From Clavelina lepadiformis (lineage: Eukaryota > Chordata > Ascidiacea > Aplousobranchia > Clavelinidae): a stretch of DNA of 64,000 bases. The notes below the pieces were generated by a model. That model saw only the letters and a program-made list of their open reading frames with translations, was not told the DNA's origin and did no database searches. The stretch lies in contig NC_135241.1 in assembly GCF_947623445.1 (NCBI RefSeq), positions 1,614,501-1,678,500 on the forward strand. The letters run 5' to 3'. A program made the translations under genes and the position numbers. Below are positions 1 to 12,064 of this stretch, in pieces (positions within the stretch are counted from its first letter, which is position 1; the number at the start of each line of letters is the position of its first letter).

Positions 1-90
1 CTTGAACTCGAAAACAAAAATCACTCAGCCTCACGTGAAGTTTCATTTAAAGAAATTTCCGACAAACGCCGACTCCATACGGAAGCAAGG

Positions 91-177
<87 letters not shown>

Positions 178-432
178 AGGGGGATATACTTCCTTACACG
201 TGGGAGCTAAACAGGAAAAGTTTTAGATGTAAAGTTGGTTGAAGATGAGGCTCAAGATGTTTCGCTTCTAGTTTAATATCATCCGGTTCATAAGTTGAAG
301 GGAAAATTGTTGTGGTTGGTTAGTCACTGGAAAGCGCGCAAAGTCAACTAATTCAGAATTGTCAGTCTACTGCGGTTTACTTGTGCTTGACGTCAACAAA
401 TACTTCAGCTTGAGATGGCGGTGATATCAATT
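1..432. repeat. Left arm of long inverted repeat flanking receptor gene 1
   Basis: The reverse complement of this stretch matches 4827-5137, most clearly over 245-430. Shared blocks include TTTGCGC next to CTTTCCAGTGACTA, the stretch CAAGCACAAGTAAACCGCAG, and GATATCACCGC at the inner end. The match continues past the TG repeat to the first bases of the window, so this arm probably extends beyond the left edge. Confidence 0.8.
91..176. repeat. (TG)n microsatellite
   Basis: An almost uninterrupted TG/GT dinucleotide run of about 85 bp with one early GC variant. The open frame across it (runs of Val-Cys) is an artefact of the repeat. The run sits inside the left arm of a long inverted repeat, and the right arm at 4.8-5.1 kb lacks it, so it expanded after the arms separated. 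Confidence 0.97.
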
Positions 433-1308
433 TAATTAATTTTGATGAGAATAAGCTTTTGTGGCCTAAATGCAACACGATCGGTGAATCATAAAACCCA
501 AAGATTTTCCTTCCGTTACTTCCTTAAGAAAACCCTTCCTTACTTTTATGAAATGTTAATGAAAATAGAAGTGGCATAATATGAAACAATCGCTTTGCTG
601 TAAAAATAGAAGTTCCGTATTTTCTCATTTCAAAGGTTATTCAGAAATTAATTTTGGAAAGGTCAATGCATGAGATAAGGGCGTTTTAGGGGAATCACCG
701 GCAAGAAAACTATGAAACTGCGTCAATCAAAAGGCAGAAATAATTCCGGTACTTTTACCCATCCATAAAACAGTAGCAATCGAGCGTAAAGTGCGGACTT
801 TGTCACACACAGCACGGAAATAAACACACGTGTTGTTTCGAGTTAAAATTACGTGATATATTACGCATGAAATATTCCAGAGCAAAACAACCACTCAGTT
901 GACGTTATAGAAACGGATGCTATCAGAGATTTAACGGAAATAGGGTCACCGTTGATTGACAGCTGCTACCAAATGAGATGCGTTTTATCACGTGTCTTAC
1001 GTCATCAGCGACGTTAGGTCAACTGAGTACACGGCGGTTCATTGAAAGCATTTGACAAATATTGAAACATCTTTATAAGCAGGAAGTAAAAACTGTGGCT
1101 ATATGTTACAATCAAATACTATTTTCATAGCAAAATACAATTTGTAATGTTCACAACTGTTTAGCCACCATATGGTAGACATTTTAACGCCCTGTTGAAC
1201 GACACCAACGTGTTTTCGGGAAAAGTTCGCTGACCCCACGCGTCTGTTTTCAGTTTTCAGATTTTTAAGACTTTGCTCGGCAACAAGTGTGCTAAGAACA
1301 CATAATAA

Positions 1309-3503
1309 ATGCTGATGGACAACGTTGGGAAAATTAATTTTGCTGAAATTCCTGCCACGGATCCGGTAAACAACGACAGGTGAGTCAGTTTACGATGTCT
1401 ATGGAATATTCTTGAAGTCGCTGTACATGCGCTCTATGACGTACAAGCTTGAAGTACGTTTACAAACTCTATTATCGCGTCATAGTCCGGCGGTGGTTGC
1501 TTTGATTTATGCGTCATAATTTTGGACTTTGCAGCGTAGTGGCAAACAGCACAGAAATTATCCCCCTCCAAAACCAAAAGTGGACCAACAAATGGAACAC
1601 GTTTTGTTCGTACGAGACTGACCAAGTTTGTGCAGATATTCCACTCAATCAATGTCCTACATGCAGGTGGGTGGTGCGTTGAAGTTGATTTTGAAGCATA
1701 ATCGCTGTTTATATGACAACTACAGTATATACGTAGTTGATTTTTCATACAAAAACATGGTGGATTTAAAATTGTGTGTGTGGATTGTGTAAATTCAACA
1801 GGTTGTGAATTTACTGTAATTTGGATTTAATAATTTGACGATATGATTTTACGTCAATCATAAATGATGACCGACCGTAAAAAATGACTTTTTTACAGCC
1901 AATACTCATTTTGGATCTTCTTCGCTTTAATTGGTTTTCTTGCAATCTGGATTCTTTGCTCCAACTCCTTCGTCATCGCTTTCGTCATCAACGGAAAGAG
2001 GGAGCATAGAACGAGTTTGAAGTATCTAAAGGGGTCACTTGCGGTCACCGACCTTCTCACAGGTACAAGGTCAACAATAAACCCAGGTTACTTGAGGTGA
2101 TAATGTTTCGTTTTGAAAGTTCAATTCGTCATTGCAGGAGTCTTATTAGTGTGTGTCGCGTTGCCTAACATCGTTTGGACGACCCAAGTCACGTCGGAGG
2201 AATTATATTTCGAGACTCGCAAGAGGGCGGAAACAATTGTCGCCATCTTAGGTTCATCTTACTTCATGCTTGTGCTCACGTCCACCCTATACCACCTCGT
2301 GCTGATGAGTTATAACCGTTTTGCCGCCATCAAGTGGCCATCGCCTCAAAACAAACCCAAGAAGTTGAAGAGAAAATTGATGGTTTTGTGGATTCTTGCG
2401 ATCGTCGCTGCTTCCTATCCAGGTGAAAAACGACCCTTTTCGTTGCTAAAATGGGACCTTTTCGCTGCAAAAGCATGATATGTCGTTTAAAGAAATTTTC
2501 AAAAATCTCCAATGCATCGTGTATGGAAAAAACAAAATCCGGAAACTTTACAGGAAAGACGCCTCGTGGTTCTAGAAAAGAAATTTTAGTCATCAATGTG
2601 TCAATGTTTTCTTTCTTTTACAGCCTGGTTTACCGGCTCCTTCCACTTTTATTACATGTATTTTACTTTCCTCTATCTGCCAAACATCACCATAAAATCA
2701 CCGAACCAACTTCTTCAAGCGTTTGGGCTTTTTATGATCATTGCGCTTCCATATTTGGTCATGGTATGTATATAAGCTATAATGCAGAGAAACTTTAAAT
2801 GCGATAACGTTTAACATAAGATTCGTTCAATGAAGCAAATCTGTAAGGATTTCAGGTGGCTCTTGGTAAATTTATGCTTTTCCTTTGCAGACCAGCTTCA
2901 CAATAGCGACGGCGATATTGATACGACGCGCCAACCGAAACGCTCGAGAACATTTGAGCGAATCGATCCGGGTTCGAAACCAGATAATTCACAGAGAAAA
3001 AGCAGCTTACAAGACCCTGGCTATTATGGAACTCGGGTTCACAGTTACTTTGCGTAAGTTAACCGTTAAGATTATTTTTTTAGGGCTAGCAGACGTGTGT
3101 AACTTTCCCCGGCAGTTAAAGTTCTTGTCAAATTCTTCATCATTGATATCTTTCTAAATATATTTTTTTGCAGTTCCAGGCCTAATAGTACTCGCCCTAA
3201 CATATACCGGTCATGGACATTCAATTGCTTACATATTCATGACGTATAGTGCTCTGTGCAACAGGTGAGTTGGTCATTTTGATGATTACGTGCTTTAACC
3301 ACATGTAAAATTAGTAAATTAAAATTACAATTTTCTTCCAATGCCATTGATCTTACTTTTTATCTTTCAGCGCCATCAACGTCCTGATATACAGAGCCAG
3401 AGACCAAGAGTTTCAGAAGTTCATGAAACAAGTCTCGGAGAAATCTAAACGAACCATAAGATCTTCCTTTCATAAACAGAATGGATCCCCCGTGGTTGTC
3501 TGA
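1309..3503 (+). CDS. Orphan seven-transmembrane receptor, paralogue 1
   Basis: Eight exons at 1309-1379, 1535-1666, 1899-2062, 2138-2422, 2624-2763, 2891-3053, 3174-3264 and 3371-3503. All junctions are GT-AG and in frame, giving 392 aa. No signal peptide is evident. The extracellular N-terminus (about 1-68) ends in C48-x7-C56-x7-C64-x2-C67 just before TM1. Class A traits are LKGSLAVTDLL in TM2, an NRF triplet (182-184) where DRY is expected, the W of TM4, and NVLIY (352-356) in place of NPxxY. There is no Cys at the start of TM3 or in ECL2, and no CWxP in TM6. The likely role is a plasma-membrane chemoreceptor or peptide receptor; the ligand is unknown. It is the divergent, oppositely oriented relative of the two genes at 6.7-11.8 kb. 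The start is the first Met of an exon whose phase fits exon 2, and the paralogues begin with a similar short exon. Confidence 0.88.
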
Positions 3504-4826
3504 CGTAATCACATAAGTGAAAGCATAGACATCTTAACATGATTTAAATCATATTATGCGACATATTTTGTGATCTTTACCGGTTTGCTTGATTTTGTCC
3601 GGGTGCGAGAAGTATGTTGTGATCTTTATGTGTGCAAGTTCTTTCATTCACTGTTCCATGATTTGGTGCAATATTCTTACCACACATTAATAACAGTCAA
3701 TTAAACTTAAAACGTATTTTACTTTCTCAAATTAAATTTCAATTCTCAAATGAAAAAAAAAACTATTTCACCCGAGCTCTTCACTTTGTACCTGTTCTTC
3801 ATTCTACCAAATCTTCAATACTGAACTACGATGTGCTGCTGTCAGTGTTTTACAAACTACCTGCTGTGAATTTCGCTATTTCACATTTGCTGTGTCATTG
3901 CATTTGTCAACCGGTTGCTGTGTCTGAGAAAAGCAATTTTAAGCTATTTATTGCAGCTGAAAATTAAGGAAAATACATAGAATTTTGCTAAATATTTAAA
4001 CTGTAGTTGTATCATCCTTAGTGGTTAAGGTGAATCTTTGCAAAATATTGATTTCTTGGTTTGATTGCCCGATGGCGACACCTTGCGGCAGGAAAAATGA
4101 TTCTCATACTGTATAATGATGATATGGACGCGGTTTAGAAAAGTATTCGTAATAGTCCTTTTATCATAGCTAACATTGTGTAGTATCAGGTAAATTTTAA
4201 AAAAAATGTTTGCATTTTAAAACTAGAATAACAAGTAGTAACTGGTAACTGAGTTATAAACAGTAACTGCCAACTGGTAATCTGGTAATTGTGTTAGTAA
4301 CTAGGGCACCGGTAAAGAACTCCACATCGGTATACAAGTCATAATATTAAAAAAGATAATCAACCATCCTCCTGTTATGATGGAATAATTTGTTTGGTAT
4401 GACGTCACAGAATAACAGATAATGAACACCAGAGCTTGAAACATCTTTCAAGCGTGACCGGCTGACGGAGTTTCAGGTCGAACAAACTTCACGCAACTTC
4501 ACATGAAGCTTCCTTAAGCGTTTTATTAACTTTTGTCTGATTTGTGCGTGTGATGTGCATTCATCAATTTGTACGCTTTTCTTATCAATCATTCTTACGC
4601 CTCAGCTGTCACCTGTAGCCTACATAAGCCTTGTTTGTGGCAGTCACCGAGACAGAAGATTTCTGCTTCAAATCAAAGATTCAAACCTGCTTTGTTCGAT
4701 AGGGAATTTCACTGTAAAAGAGCAACCGACCAGGCAGGAACGGATGTGATTCCACCAGCAATGGTGGAGCCTTTTTTATACCGGGTGGGCTCACTAGCGT
4801 ATTTAGGATTGCTTTGATGGGGGCCC
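3504..4826. other. Intergenic stretch, no gene seen
   Basis: AT-rich sequence between receptor 1 and the right inverted-repeat arm. It has short CTGGTAACT-type tandem variants near 4.23-4.30 kb. The block ATCTTTCAAGCGTGAC (4446-4461) recurs inverted near 5135-5150. The small open frames around 4.55-4.82 kb lack splice or homology support. Confidence 0.6.
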
Positions 4827-5137
4827 AATTTGATATCACCGCTATCTCAAACTGAAGTATTTGCTGACGTCAAGCACAAGTAAACCGCAGTAGACTGAAA
4901 ATTCTGAATTAGTTGACTTTGCGCTTTCCAGTGACTATCCAATCACAACAATTTTCCCTTGAACGTCTAAGCAACTAATGAACCGGATGTTATTGAACCT
5001 TAAGCGAAACTTCTTGACGAGATTTATTGAATATTTTCCTCTCTAGCTACCGAAACTAAGAATTTATGTCTCATTATGAATTTTTTTATGGAAACTTTAG
5101 ATTTAGAGTGATTTTTTTCGAGTTTAAGCGCCGTCAC
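4827..5137. repeat. Right arm of long inverted repeat flanking receptor gene 1
   Basis: Inverted counterpart of 1-432. The alignment is gapped but continuous from GATATCACCGC (about 4830) to TTTCGAGTTTAAG (about 5128). The two arms enclose about 4.4 kb that contains receptor gene 1 alone. They may be terminal repeats of a large element, or two opposite insertions of one repeat. Confidence 0.8.
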
Positions 5138-6509
5138 GCTTGAAAGATTTTTTTTAACCAATAACATTTGTTTTTGTGGTTTTGTGTGACGCCATAAAGG
5201 CAAACAAATGCGTCATCGCATCAGGAGGTTTGATTATTTTCTACAAAGCTTTAGCAACTCGTAATTACATGCGTAGTAAAAAATGAAAACGCCAGTTTCC
5301 ATAGACTTGGTTTAAGACTTTGCAATTAATTCCCCAAATAAAATCTATGTTGTTTTCAACCACTTCTCAAACCATACGATTTGTGAATTGGTACAATGCA
5401 TGAAAAGTTTTTGAATTTTTCCGTAAATGCGCTGTCTGTTTTTAATTATGACGTCATACTTAATCGAAATCGATCACGAAAACTATACTTGACCAACCAA
5501 AGGAAATGCTTTTCGTTAGCCTCAAGTACGGACCAACTCCATTGACAACACAAGGCGACACAATCTAGGTTGGCACACAATGTCTGCTAGCTCGATAACT
5601 AGCAGACTTGTAAATTGGCAGACAACTTTCTGGGGAAATTAATTGGGAAGAAATATTTTTAAAGAAAAATATCACGAAGACATTCAAATGCAATAAACAA
5701 AATAATAGAAAATGCAGAAACTCGCCACTGGGTTCGTAAAAGGTTTACTTCGCACAATGTTGGATCTCACCATTTAAAGCCAAAGCCTATGTTCGGATCA
5801 ACAATGACAAATGAGGTAATAATTCTAAAAAAGGGATTTTTCCAATTTTCATTGAGTTTGTTGCCTAATTTGGTCATTGTACCCTAACATTGTCCTCTAC
5901 TTTAAATTTTTTTATCATTGCATGACGTGAGGCAACTTTTTAAGCTTCAAACGCTGTTGGTCTATTTTGTTGATTCAAACTTGTTTTGTATTTTCTACAT
6001 CACATAATATCAGTGAAAAACTACAACGAAACGAGCTAAACAGACAAGTAAACAAACAATTGTTATGTTACAGATTTTCTTCTGCTGGGTACATTTTCTA
6101 CCGCTTTCACGGCCAACTCAAAACCAAAGATCGTTGTGCAATGCAGCTGGATTGTATTCTCACGAGAAATTGAAAACTCATCTCCGATCGGGGCTTAAAG
6201 TCATAAACGGAGTTGAAAAATGAATTTATAAAATATAATAAAAACGGCAACAGCAGACCGAAGCAACCAAACTAAGACAGGTCCTCCTGCTGCACCCAAA
6301 CAAGTCGAATCTGGTAAATAATACTAATAAATACAGGTCAATCAGGTCAATCGGAAAAAGACACCTAATGGTTAATTCAAACATATCGAATTACTGAGGC
6401 GTTAAACAAAATTAAATAACAAAGTGGGCGAAGGAAATCAGCGTGGTATAACAAAAGTAACACTAACAAAATAAACAAAATGTGAGAAGACACATGTGAA
6501 AGCAAGAAA
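5138..6509. other. Intergenic stretch, no gene seen
   Basis: AT-rich sequence between the inverted-repeat arm and the tandem receptor array. I found no splice-supported coding segment. The 68-codon frame at 5967-6173 resembles nothing I recognise. Confidence 0.6.
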
Positions 6510-6733
6510 CAATCAATCGTGCAAGTATAATCTTGCCACACTTACAAACATAAACTTTAAAAAAATTTGAAAAAACGCAGATGTATACACATATTCTTCA
6601 TATAAGTTTAGAATTCAATACTAGAAAAGGTGACAGCATAGCCTACAAACATTTAAAAACTGTTCCAAAATAAACAATTTAAAAAAAAAATTTGTATTAA
6701 CAAAAACTCTATTTTTGTTAACTACAGAAACTT

Positions 6734-8936
6734 TCACACAGCTGACGTAACCCTGTTATTGGATGGATTGGGTGATCTCATGGTTGATCTCCATCTGAAG
6801 TTCCTCCCTAAAACGTTTGTCACAAAATCCTTGAAATCTTGGTCCTTGGCCCGATATATCAAGACGTTGATTGCACTAAAGAAAAAACGTAATTCTTTAT
6901 TTGGAATCGTGCAGTAAGCTTAAGTTCTAAATAATCCTACTTTGGCTGTAAATACTGTAACTCACCTGTTGCAAAGGGCACAGTAGGACATGAAGATAAG
7001 TGCTATTGGATGACTGATTCCAATAAAACTTAATCCGAGGACTATTATGGTTGGCACTGAAAATAACGATATATTTTTTGACAATATTGAAGATAAGCTG
7101 GAAAATAAATGGCAATTTTCAAAAGTTTCCTGCAATTTTAACTGTTTTCTGAACTTCTTCACCAATGCTTACCATGAGTGATTGTGAATCCGATCTTCAT
7201 CGTCGCCAGAGTTGTTAGAACTGTTTTCTCTCTTCTTATAATCTGCTCTTGGACCCGGGAAGATTCGCTCAATTGTTCTCGGGCTTTTCTGTTGCCTCGA
7301 AGTATGAGAATCGCCGTCGCAGACAAAATAACCATCTGAAAAAATAAAATCAAACTCGTTGAATAATAAGATGTCTCTGTTGGAATTGGACTTACACTTC
7401 TAAAGAATTACTTCTCTTTCATCTTAAAAAACTTGCATAATCACCATGGCCAAATATGGCAAAACAATCAAAAGGAAGAAACCAACAGCTTGACCCAACT
7501 CGACGCTGGAGTGTATTAAAATGTTTGGCAGAAAGAGAAATGTGAAATACGTGTAATAAAAATGGAAGAATCCAGGAAACCAGGCTGTAAGGAATAGTAT
7601 TCAATAAAATATTTCTAAAGTTTAATCAGATTTGCAAACTCCCGAAAAAATTTACGAAACCATAAACATAACCACAGCTACCTGGATAGGAGGCAGCCGC
7701 CAAGGCAAGAAGCCACAAAAGCAACAAATTGATTCTTGTCCTCTTGACTGTTTGAGACGCCAATGGCCACTTGATGGCAGCAAAGCGGTTGTAGCTCATG
7801 AGGACAAGATGATAGAGGGTTGAATATATAAGAAGCAAGTAAAGAGTGGCAGAGACGATGGCAACTCGAGTGTCTGCCAACTTGCGGGTTTCAACGTACA
7901 ACTGTCTTGAGGTTAATGGTGTTGTCCAAGCAATGTTGGGCAATGCGGTGGTGAACAATAAGATTCCTGCATAGAGTCAAATATTCATAAATTTATTGAA
8001 ATAAAAACATAATTCAAAGTTTTTTTCACTTTGTGTCGTCACATTTTAATAATTCGTCATCACAAATACTATTTGTCGTGTCTTGTATCATGCTGGAGGT
8101 CTTGAGTACAATTCTCGGTGAAGATAACTGCTTTGTTGTTGTTGGCTTATTATTTTTATAATGGTACCTGTAAGAAGGTCAGTGACCGCAAGTGACCCCT
8201 TAAGCAGGTCCAGGCTGGTTCGAAGCGATCTTTTTCTTTTGATGATGTAAGCAATGACAAAGGAATTCGCCAAAAGAATCCAGACCGCCAGAAGAAAGAT
8301 CAAAGTAAAAAATAACCAAAACGAGTAATGTCTGCAAGAACAAAAGCGCGCCTTGTCATTGTGACACAATAAGCTATTTTTATTTTATTTTGTCTTCTTT
8401 CAAGTCTATTTTAAGAAGCATTTATGTAGAAGAAATTTGCATTTTAAAGTAAAATTTACAGAATGTCCAAATATTAACTCTTACACAAAGTCAGTCGCAT
8501 TTTTAACAATCAATTACTTCGACTCGCCACCCACCAACCTACAACCCATCACCTACCTGCAGGTAGGGCATTGATTGAGTGGAATATCTGCACAGACTTG
8601 GTCAGTCTCGTGCGAACAAAACGAGTTCCATTTGTTGGTCCAATTTTGGTTTTGATGAGCAACTATTTCCGTGCCGTTTATATTTCTGCTGAAAAATGCT
8701 TTTCAATTAAATCTGCAACTCGTAGACCATACGTAGCTATCAATATGGCTTGATCTTATGTCAGTTTAGACTTTACATTCACAATGTTAAATACAACAAC
8801 GCCTTAATTAACGTGATCATGACCATATATTGGTTGATTCACCTGAAACATTTTGCATAGTTTGATCAACTTACCTCGTGTTTAGTATCTCTGTCGCTGT
8901 AAAATCTCTAAATATAACTTCATTTCCCTGCGTCAT
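6734..8936 (-). CDS. Orphan seven-transmembrane receptor, paralogue 2
   Basis: Exons from the 5' end are 8936-8875, 8688-8557, 8331-8168, 7966-7682, 7584-7445, 7335-7173, 7056-6966 and 6875-6734. Exons 2 to 7 have exactly the lengths of receptor 1 (132, 164, 285, 140, 163, 91), and the total again encodes 392 aa. The N-terminus starts MTQGNEVIFRDF and ends in the C-x7-C-x7-C-x2-C motif before TM1. TM3 ends in YNRF, TM7 contains INVLIY, and the tail is short and basic and ends TSAV. N-x-T sequons in the ectodomain suggest glycosylation. It is a near copy of receptor 3. A TATATAAG box lies about 210 bp upstream of the ATG and is conserved in the duplicate. Ligand and G-protein coupling cannot be read from the sequence. 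Confidence 0.9.
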
Positions 8937-9144
8937 TGTGCTTTGAAAACTTATCTCTCTTTTATGTTATTTTATGTTTGTTTTATATTTTCATTTCTTT
9001 GAGTAAGTCTTAAAAGTCTGCAAGATGCAATTTCTACAATTTAAATTGATCAACTTCAAATTCAACATTCCCACTGAATGGTATTCAGTTCATGCTGTTG
9101 AGTACTCTTAACTTTAAACTGGGCTGGATATGAAAGCCTTTATC

Positions 9145-9153
9145 TTATATACC
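9145..9153 (-). promoter_or_regulatory. Candidate TATA box of receptor 2
   Basis: On the minus strand the sequence reads GGTATATAAGATAAAGG. The same string lies upstream of receptor 3, inside a longer conserved block that includes CCAAACACGACGAAAGGAAAA on the plus strand. It lies about 210 bp from the start codon. Promoter function is inferred from the TATA match and from conservation. Confidence 0.5.
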
Positions 9154-9582
9154 AGCAGCTATCTTGCAACATATCACGTAAGTTGAAGTGAGACCAAACA
9201 CGACGAAAGGAAAAGTTTTTCATGTATTTCTTCATGAATTGACTCAGTTATATTTTGGCGTCCGTTTTGTCATTTATGTCATTTTGGTTTTAGTTTTCTA
9301 AAGTACTTTATATGGTTATTTCCTTAAGAGCCGATTGCATTAACAAAAGGAAACGAGCTGAACATGCAGAAAAATACTGCAAACAAATAATTTTTACAAA
9401 CATAAACTTTAAAAATGTTTTATAAAAAAGCAAATGTACACATATACTTAATTTAAGTTTACCACTACATGCGAGAAAATATGAAACCAAAGAATACAAA
9501 CATTAAAAAACTGTACTAAAATAAACAAATTTTAAAACAAGTTTGTTTTAAGAAAAACTTGTTTTTGTTAACTGAAAGAACT

Positions 9583-11760
9583 TTAAACAACTGGCGTAAC
9601 TCTGGTATTGGATGGGCTTGATGATCTCATGGTTAATCTCCTTCTAAAAGGCTTCTCAAAAACTTCTGTCAAAAAATTCTTAAAATCTTGGTCATTGGCC
9701 CGATATATCAGGACGTTGATTGCACTGAAAAAGAAAGATTATTTACGAGTTTAATATCTGTCTTGTAAATAACTCCTAACTTGAATATAAAGACTAAAAC
9801 TCACCTGTTACATAGCGCACAGTAGGACATGAAGATAAATGCAATTGGATGAACAATTCCATCAAAACTTAGTCCGAGGACTATTATGGTTGGCACTGAA
9901 AGAAAATATTTATGTATTGTTTGAAAACTTGGGAAGAAATAACAAGTTTACAAGATTGCCAATATTTTTTGTTGGTTTACGAACTTTGTCACAAAATCTT
10001 ACCTTGAGTGAGAGTGAATCCGAGCTTCATGATCGTCACTGTTCTTAGAACTGCTTTCTCTCTTCGTATTATCTGCTCTTGGGCTCGGGAAGATTCGCTC
10101 AAATGTTGTCGGGCTTTTTGGTTGGCTCGCAGTATGAGTATCGCCGTCGCAGATGTAATACCACTCTTAAACACAAAATAAAACCGGTTGATTAACAAGA
10201 TGTCTCTGTTCAAATTGGACCTGTACTTAACTATTTCAAGACATAGGCTACAATTTTGTCTTCTAACAAGCTTGCATAATCACCATGGCCAAATATGGCA
10301 AAGCGAGTAAAATGAAGAGACCAACAGCTTGACCCAATTCAACACTGGTGTGTAAAGAAATGTTTGGCAGAAAGAGAAATGTGAAATACATGTAGTGAAA
10401 ATGGAAGGATTCAGGAAACCAGGCTGTAAGGAATACAAGTTTACTGGTGACAATTTCCACAGTTTGATCAAGTTTTAAGTTTACGTTTTGGAATGCTATG
10501 ACCAAAACTCCAGCTATATACCTGGATAGGAGGCAGCCGCCAAGGCGAGAAGCCACAAAAGCAACAAATTGATCTTTGTCTTCTTGACTGTTTGAGGCGC
10601 CAATGGCCACTTGATGGCAGCAAAGCGGTTGTAGCTCATGAGGACAAGATGGTAGAGAGTTGAATATATAAAAAGCAAGTAAAGAGTGGCGGAGACGATG
10701 GCAACTGGAGTGTCTGCCAACTTGCGGGTTTCGACGTACAACTGTCTTGAGGTTAATCGTGTTGTCCAAGCAATGTTGGGCAATGCGGTGGTAAACAATA
10801 AGAACCCTGCATAAAGACAAAGATTCATAAATTCATTGAAATAAAAACATATTTCAATTTTTTTTCATTGTGTGTCGTCACGTTTTAATAATTCGTCATC
10901 ACAAATACTATCTGTCGTGTCTTGTATCATGCTGGAGGTCTAGAATTCAATTCTCAGTAAAGATAACTACTTTGTTGTTGTTGGCTTATTATTTTTAAAA
11001 AGGTACCTGTAAGAAGGTCAGTGACCGCAAGTGATCCCTTAAGCAGGTCCAGGCTGGTTCGAAGCGATCTTTTTCTTTTGATGATGTAAGCAATGACGAA
11101 GGAATTCGCCAAAAGAATCCAGACCGCCAGAAGAAAGATCAAAGTAAAAAATAACCAAAACGAGTAATGTCTGCAAGAACAAAAGCGCGTCTTGTCATTG
11201 TGACGCAATAAGCTATTTTTATTTTATTCTGTCTTCTTTCAAGTCTATTTTAAGAAGCATTTATGTAGAAGAAAATTGCAATTTAAATTAAAATTTACAA
11301 AATGCCAAAACATTAATTCTTACACCAAGTCAGTCGTATTTTTAACGATGAATTATTTTAACCTACAACCCACCACCTACCTGCAGGTAGGGCATTGATT
11401 GAGTGGAATATCTGCACAGACTTGGTCAGTCTCGAACGAACAAAACGTGTTCCAGTTGTTGGTCCACGTTAGGTTTTGAGGGGGGATAATTTCCGCGCCC
11501 TTTGTATTTTTGCTGAAAAGTTCTTTTCAATTAAACCTGCAGCTTGTAGACCATACGTAGCTATCAATATGGCTAGATCTTATGTCAGTTTAAACTTTAC
11601 AGTCACAATGTTAAATACAACAACGTCTTAATTAACGTGACCATGACCATATATTGGTTGATTCACCTGAAACATTTTGCATAGTTTGATCAACTTACCT
11701 CGTTTTTAGTGTCTCTGTCGCTGTAAAATCTCTAAATATAACTTTATTTCCCTGCGTCAT
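9583..11760 (-). CDS. Orphan seven-transmembrane receptor, paralogue 3
   Basis: Exons are 11760-11699, 11512-11381, 11170-11007, 10806-10522, 10423-10284, 10165-10003, 9895-9805 and 9724-9583. All are in frame and encode 392 aa. The gene has the same plan as receptor 2: N-terminal exon MTQGNKVIFRDF, the four-Cys motif before TM1, YNRF after TM3, and INVLIY in TM7. Differences from receptor 2 cluster in the ectodomain (for example RNING becomes KNTKG), ECL2 and the C-terminal tail. Such a pattern would suit changing ligand preference, but I have not measured substitution rates. Nothing breaks the frame, so both tandem copies look functional. Confidence 0.9.
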
Positions 11761-12055
11761 TGTGCTTTGAAAATTTATCTCTTTTATGCTATTTTATATT
11801 TAACTTATACTCTCATTTCTTTGAATATGTTCTTAAAAATCTGCAAACTCTTAAATAGATCAACTTTAATTTCAACACTTCTCTGATTATCCAGAATTGT
11901 ATTCAGTTCGATGCCTCGCATTGCTAGAATATTTACAAAAAAATCATTTTTAAAAGTTTTTATGTTGTTGTGGAAAGTTACTCAGGTGCATCAAATTCAT
12001 GGCTTGCTGTGGAGTATTCTTAACTTTTACTTGGGTTGAATATAAAAACCTTTAT

Positions 12056-12064
12056 CTTATATAC
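12056..12064 (-). promoter_or_regulatory. Candidate TATA box of receptor 3
   Basis: Duplicate of the receptor 2 box (GGTATATAAGATAAAGG on the minus strand), about 300 bp upstream of the ATG. The greater distance comes from inserted sequence in the 5' leader region. Confidence 0.5.

Larger units (their letters stand above)
6510..9347. repeat. Tandem duplication unit A (receptor 2 plus flanks)
   Basis: Unit A and unit B (about 9350-12262) are collinear through 3' flank, all eight exons, introns, upstream region and TATA box. The left end shares TTACAAACATAAACTTTAAA and the right end shares GGTTATTTCCTTAAG. Exons are near identical, and introns and flanks differ mostly by small indels. This supports one recent duplication of about 2.85 kb. 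Confidence 0.9.

Noticed and set aside
2-226. Open frame with long Cys-Val run
   Set aside because: It is the TG microsatellite translated. It has no start context, splice site or homology.
1434-1748. Minus-strand frame similar to plus-strand frames at 8571 and 11.4 kb
   Set aside because: The similarity is real, but it is the antisense of receptor exon 2 in each gene. The sense strand gives the Cys-rich ectodomain with fitting splice phases.
2971-2985. GGTTCGAAACC resembling a tRNA B box
   Set aside because: It lies inside receptor 1 exon 6. No matching A box or cloverleaf surrounds it.
10263-10820. 185-codon minus-strand frame
   Set aside because: It runs through introns and out-of-frame exons of receptor 3. 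The correct model uses exons 10806-10522 and 10423-10284 in other frames.
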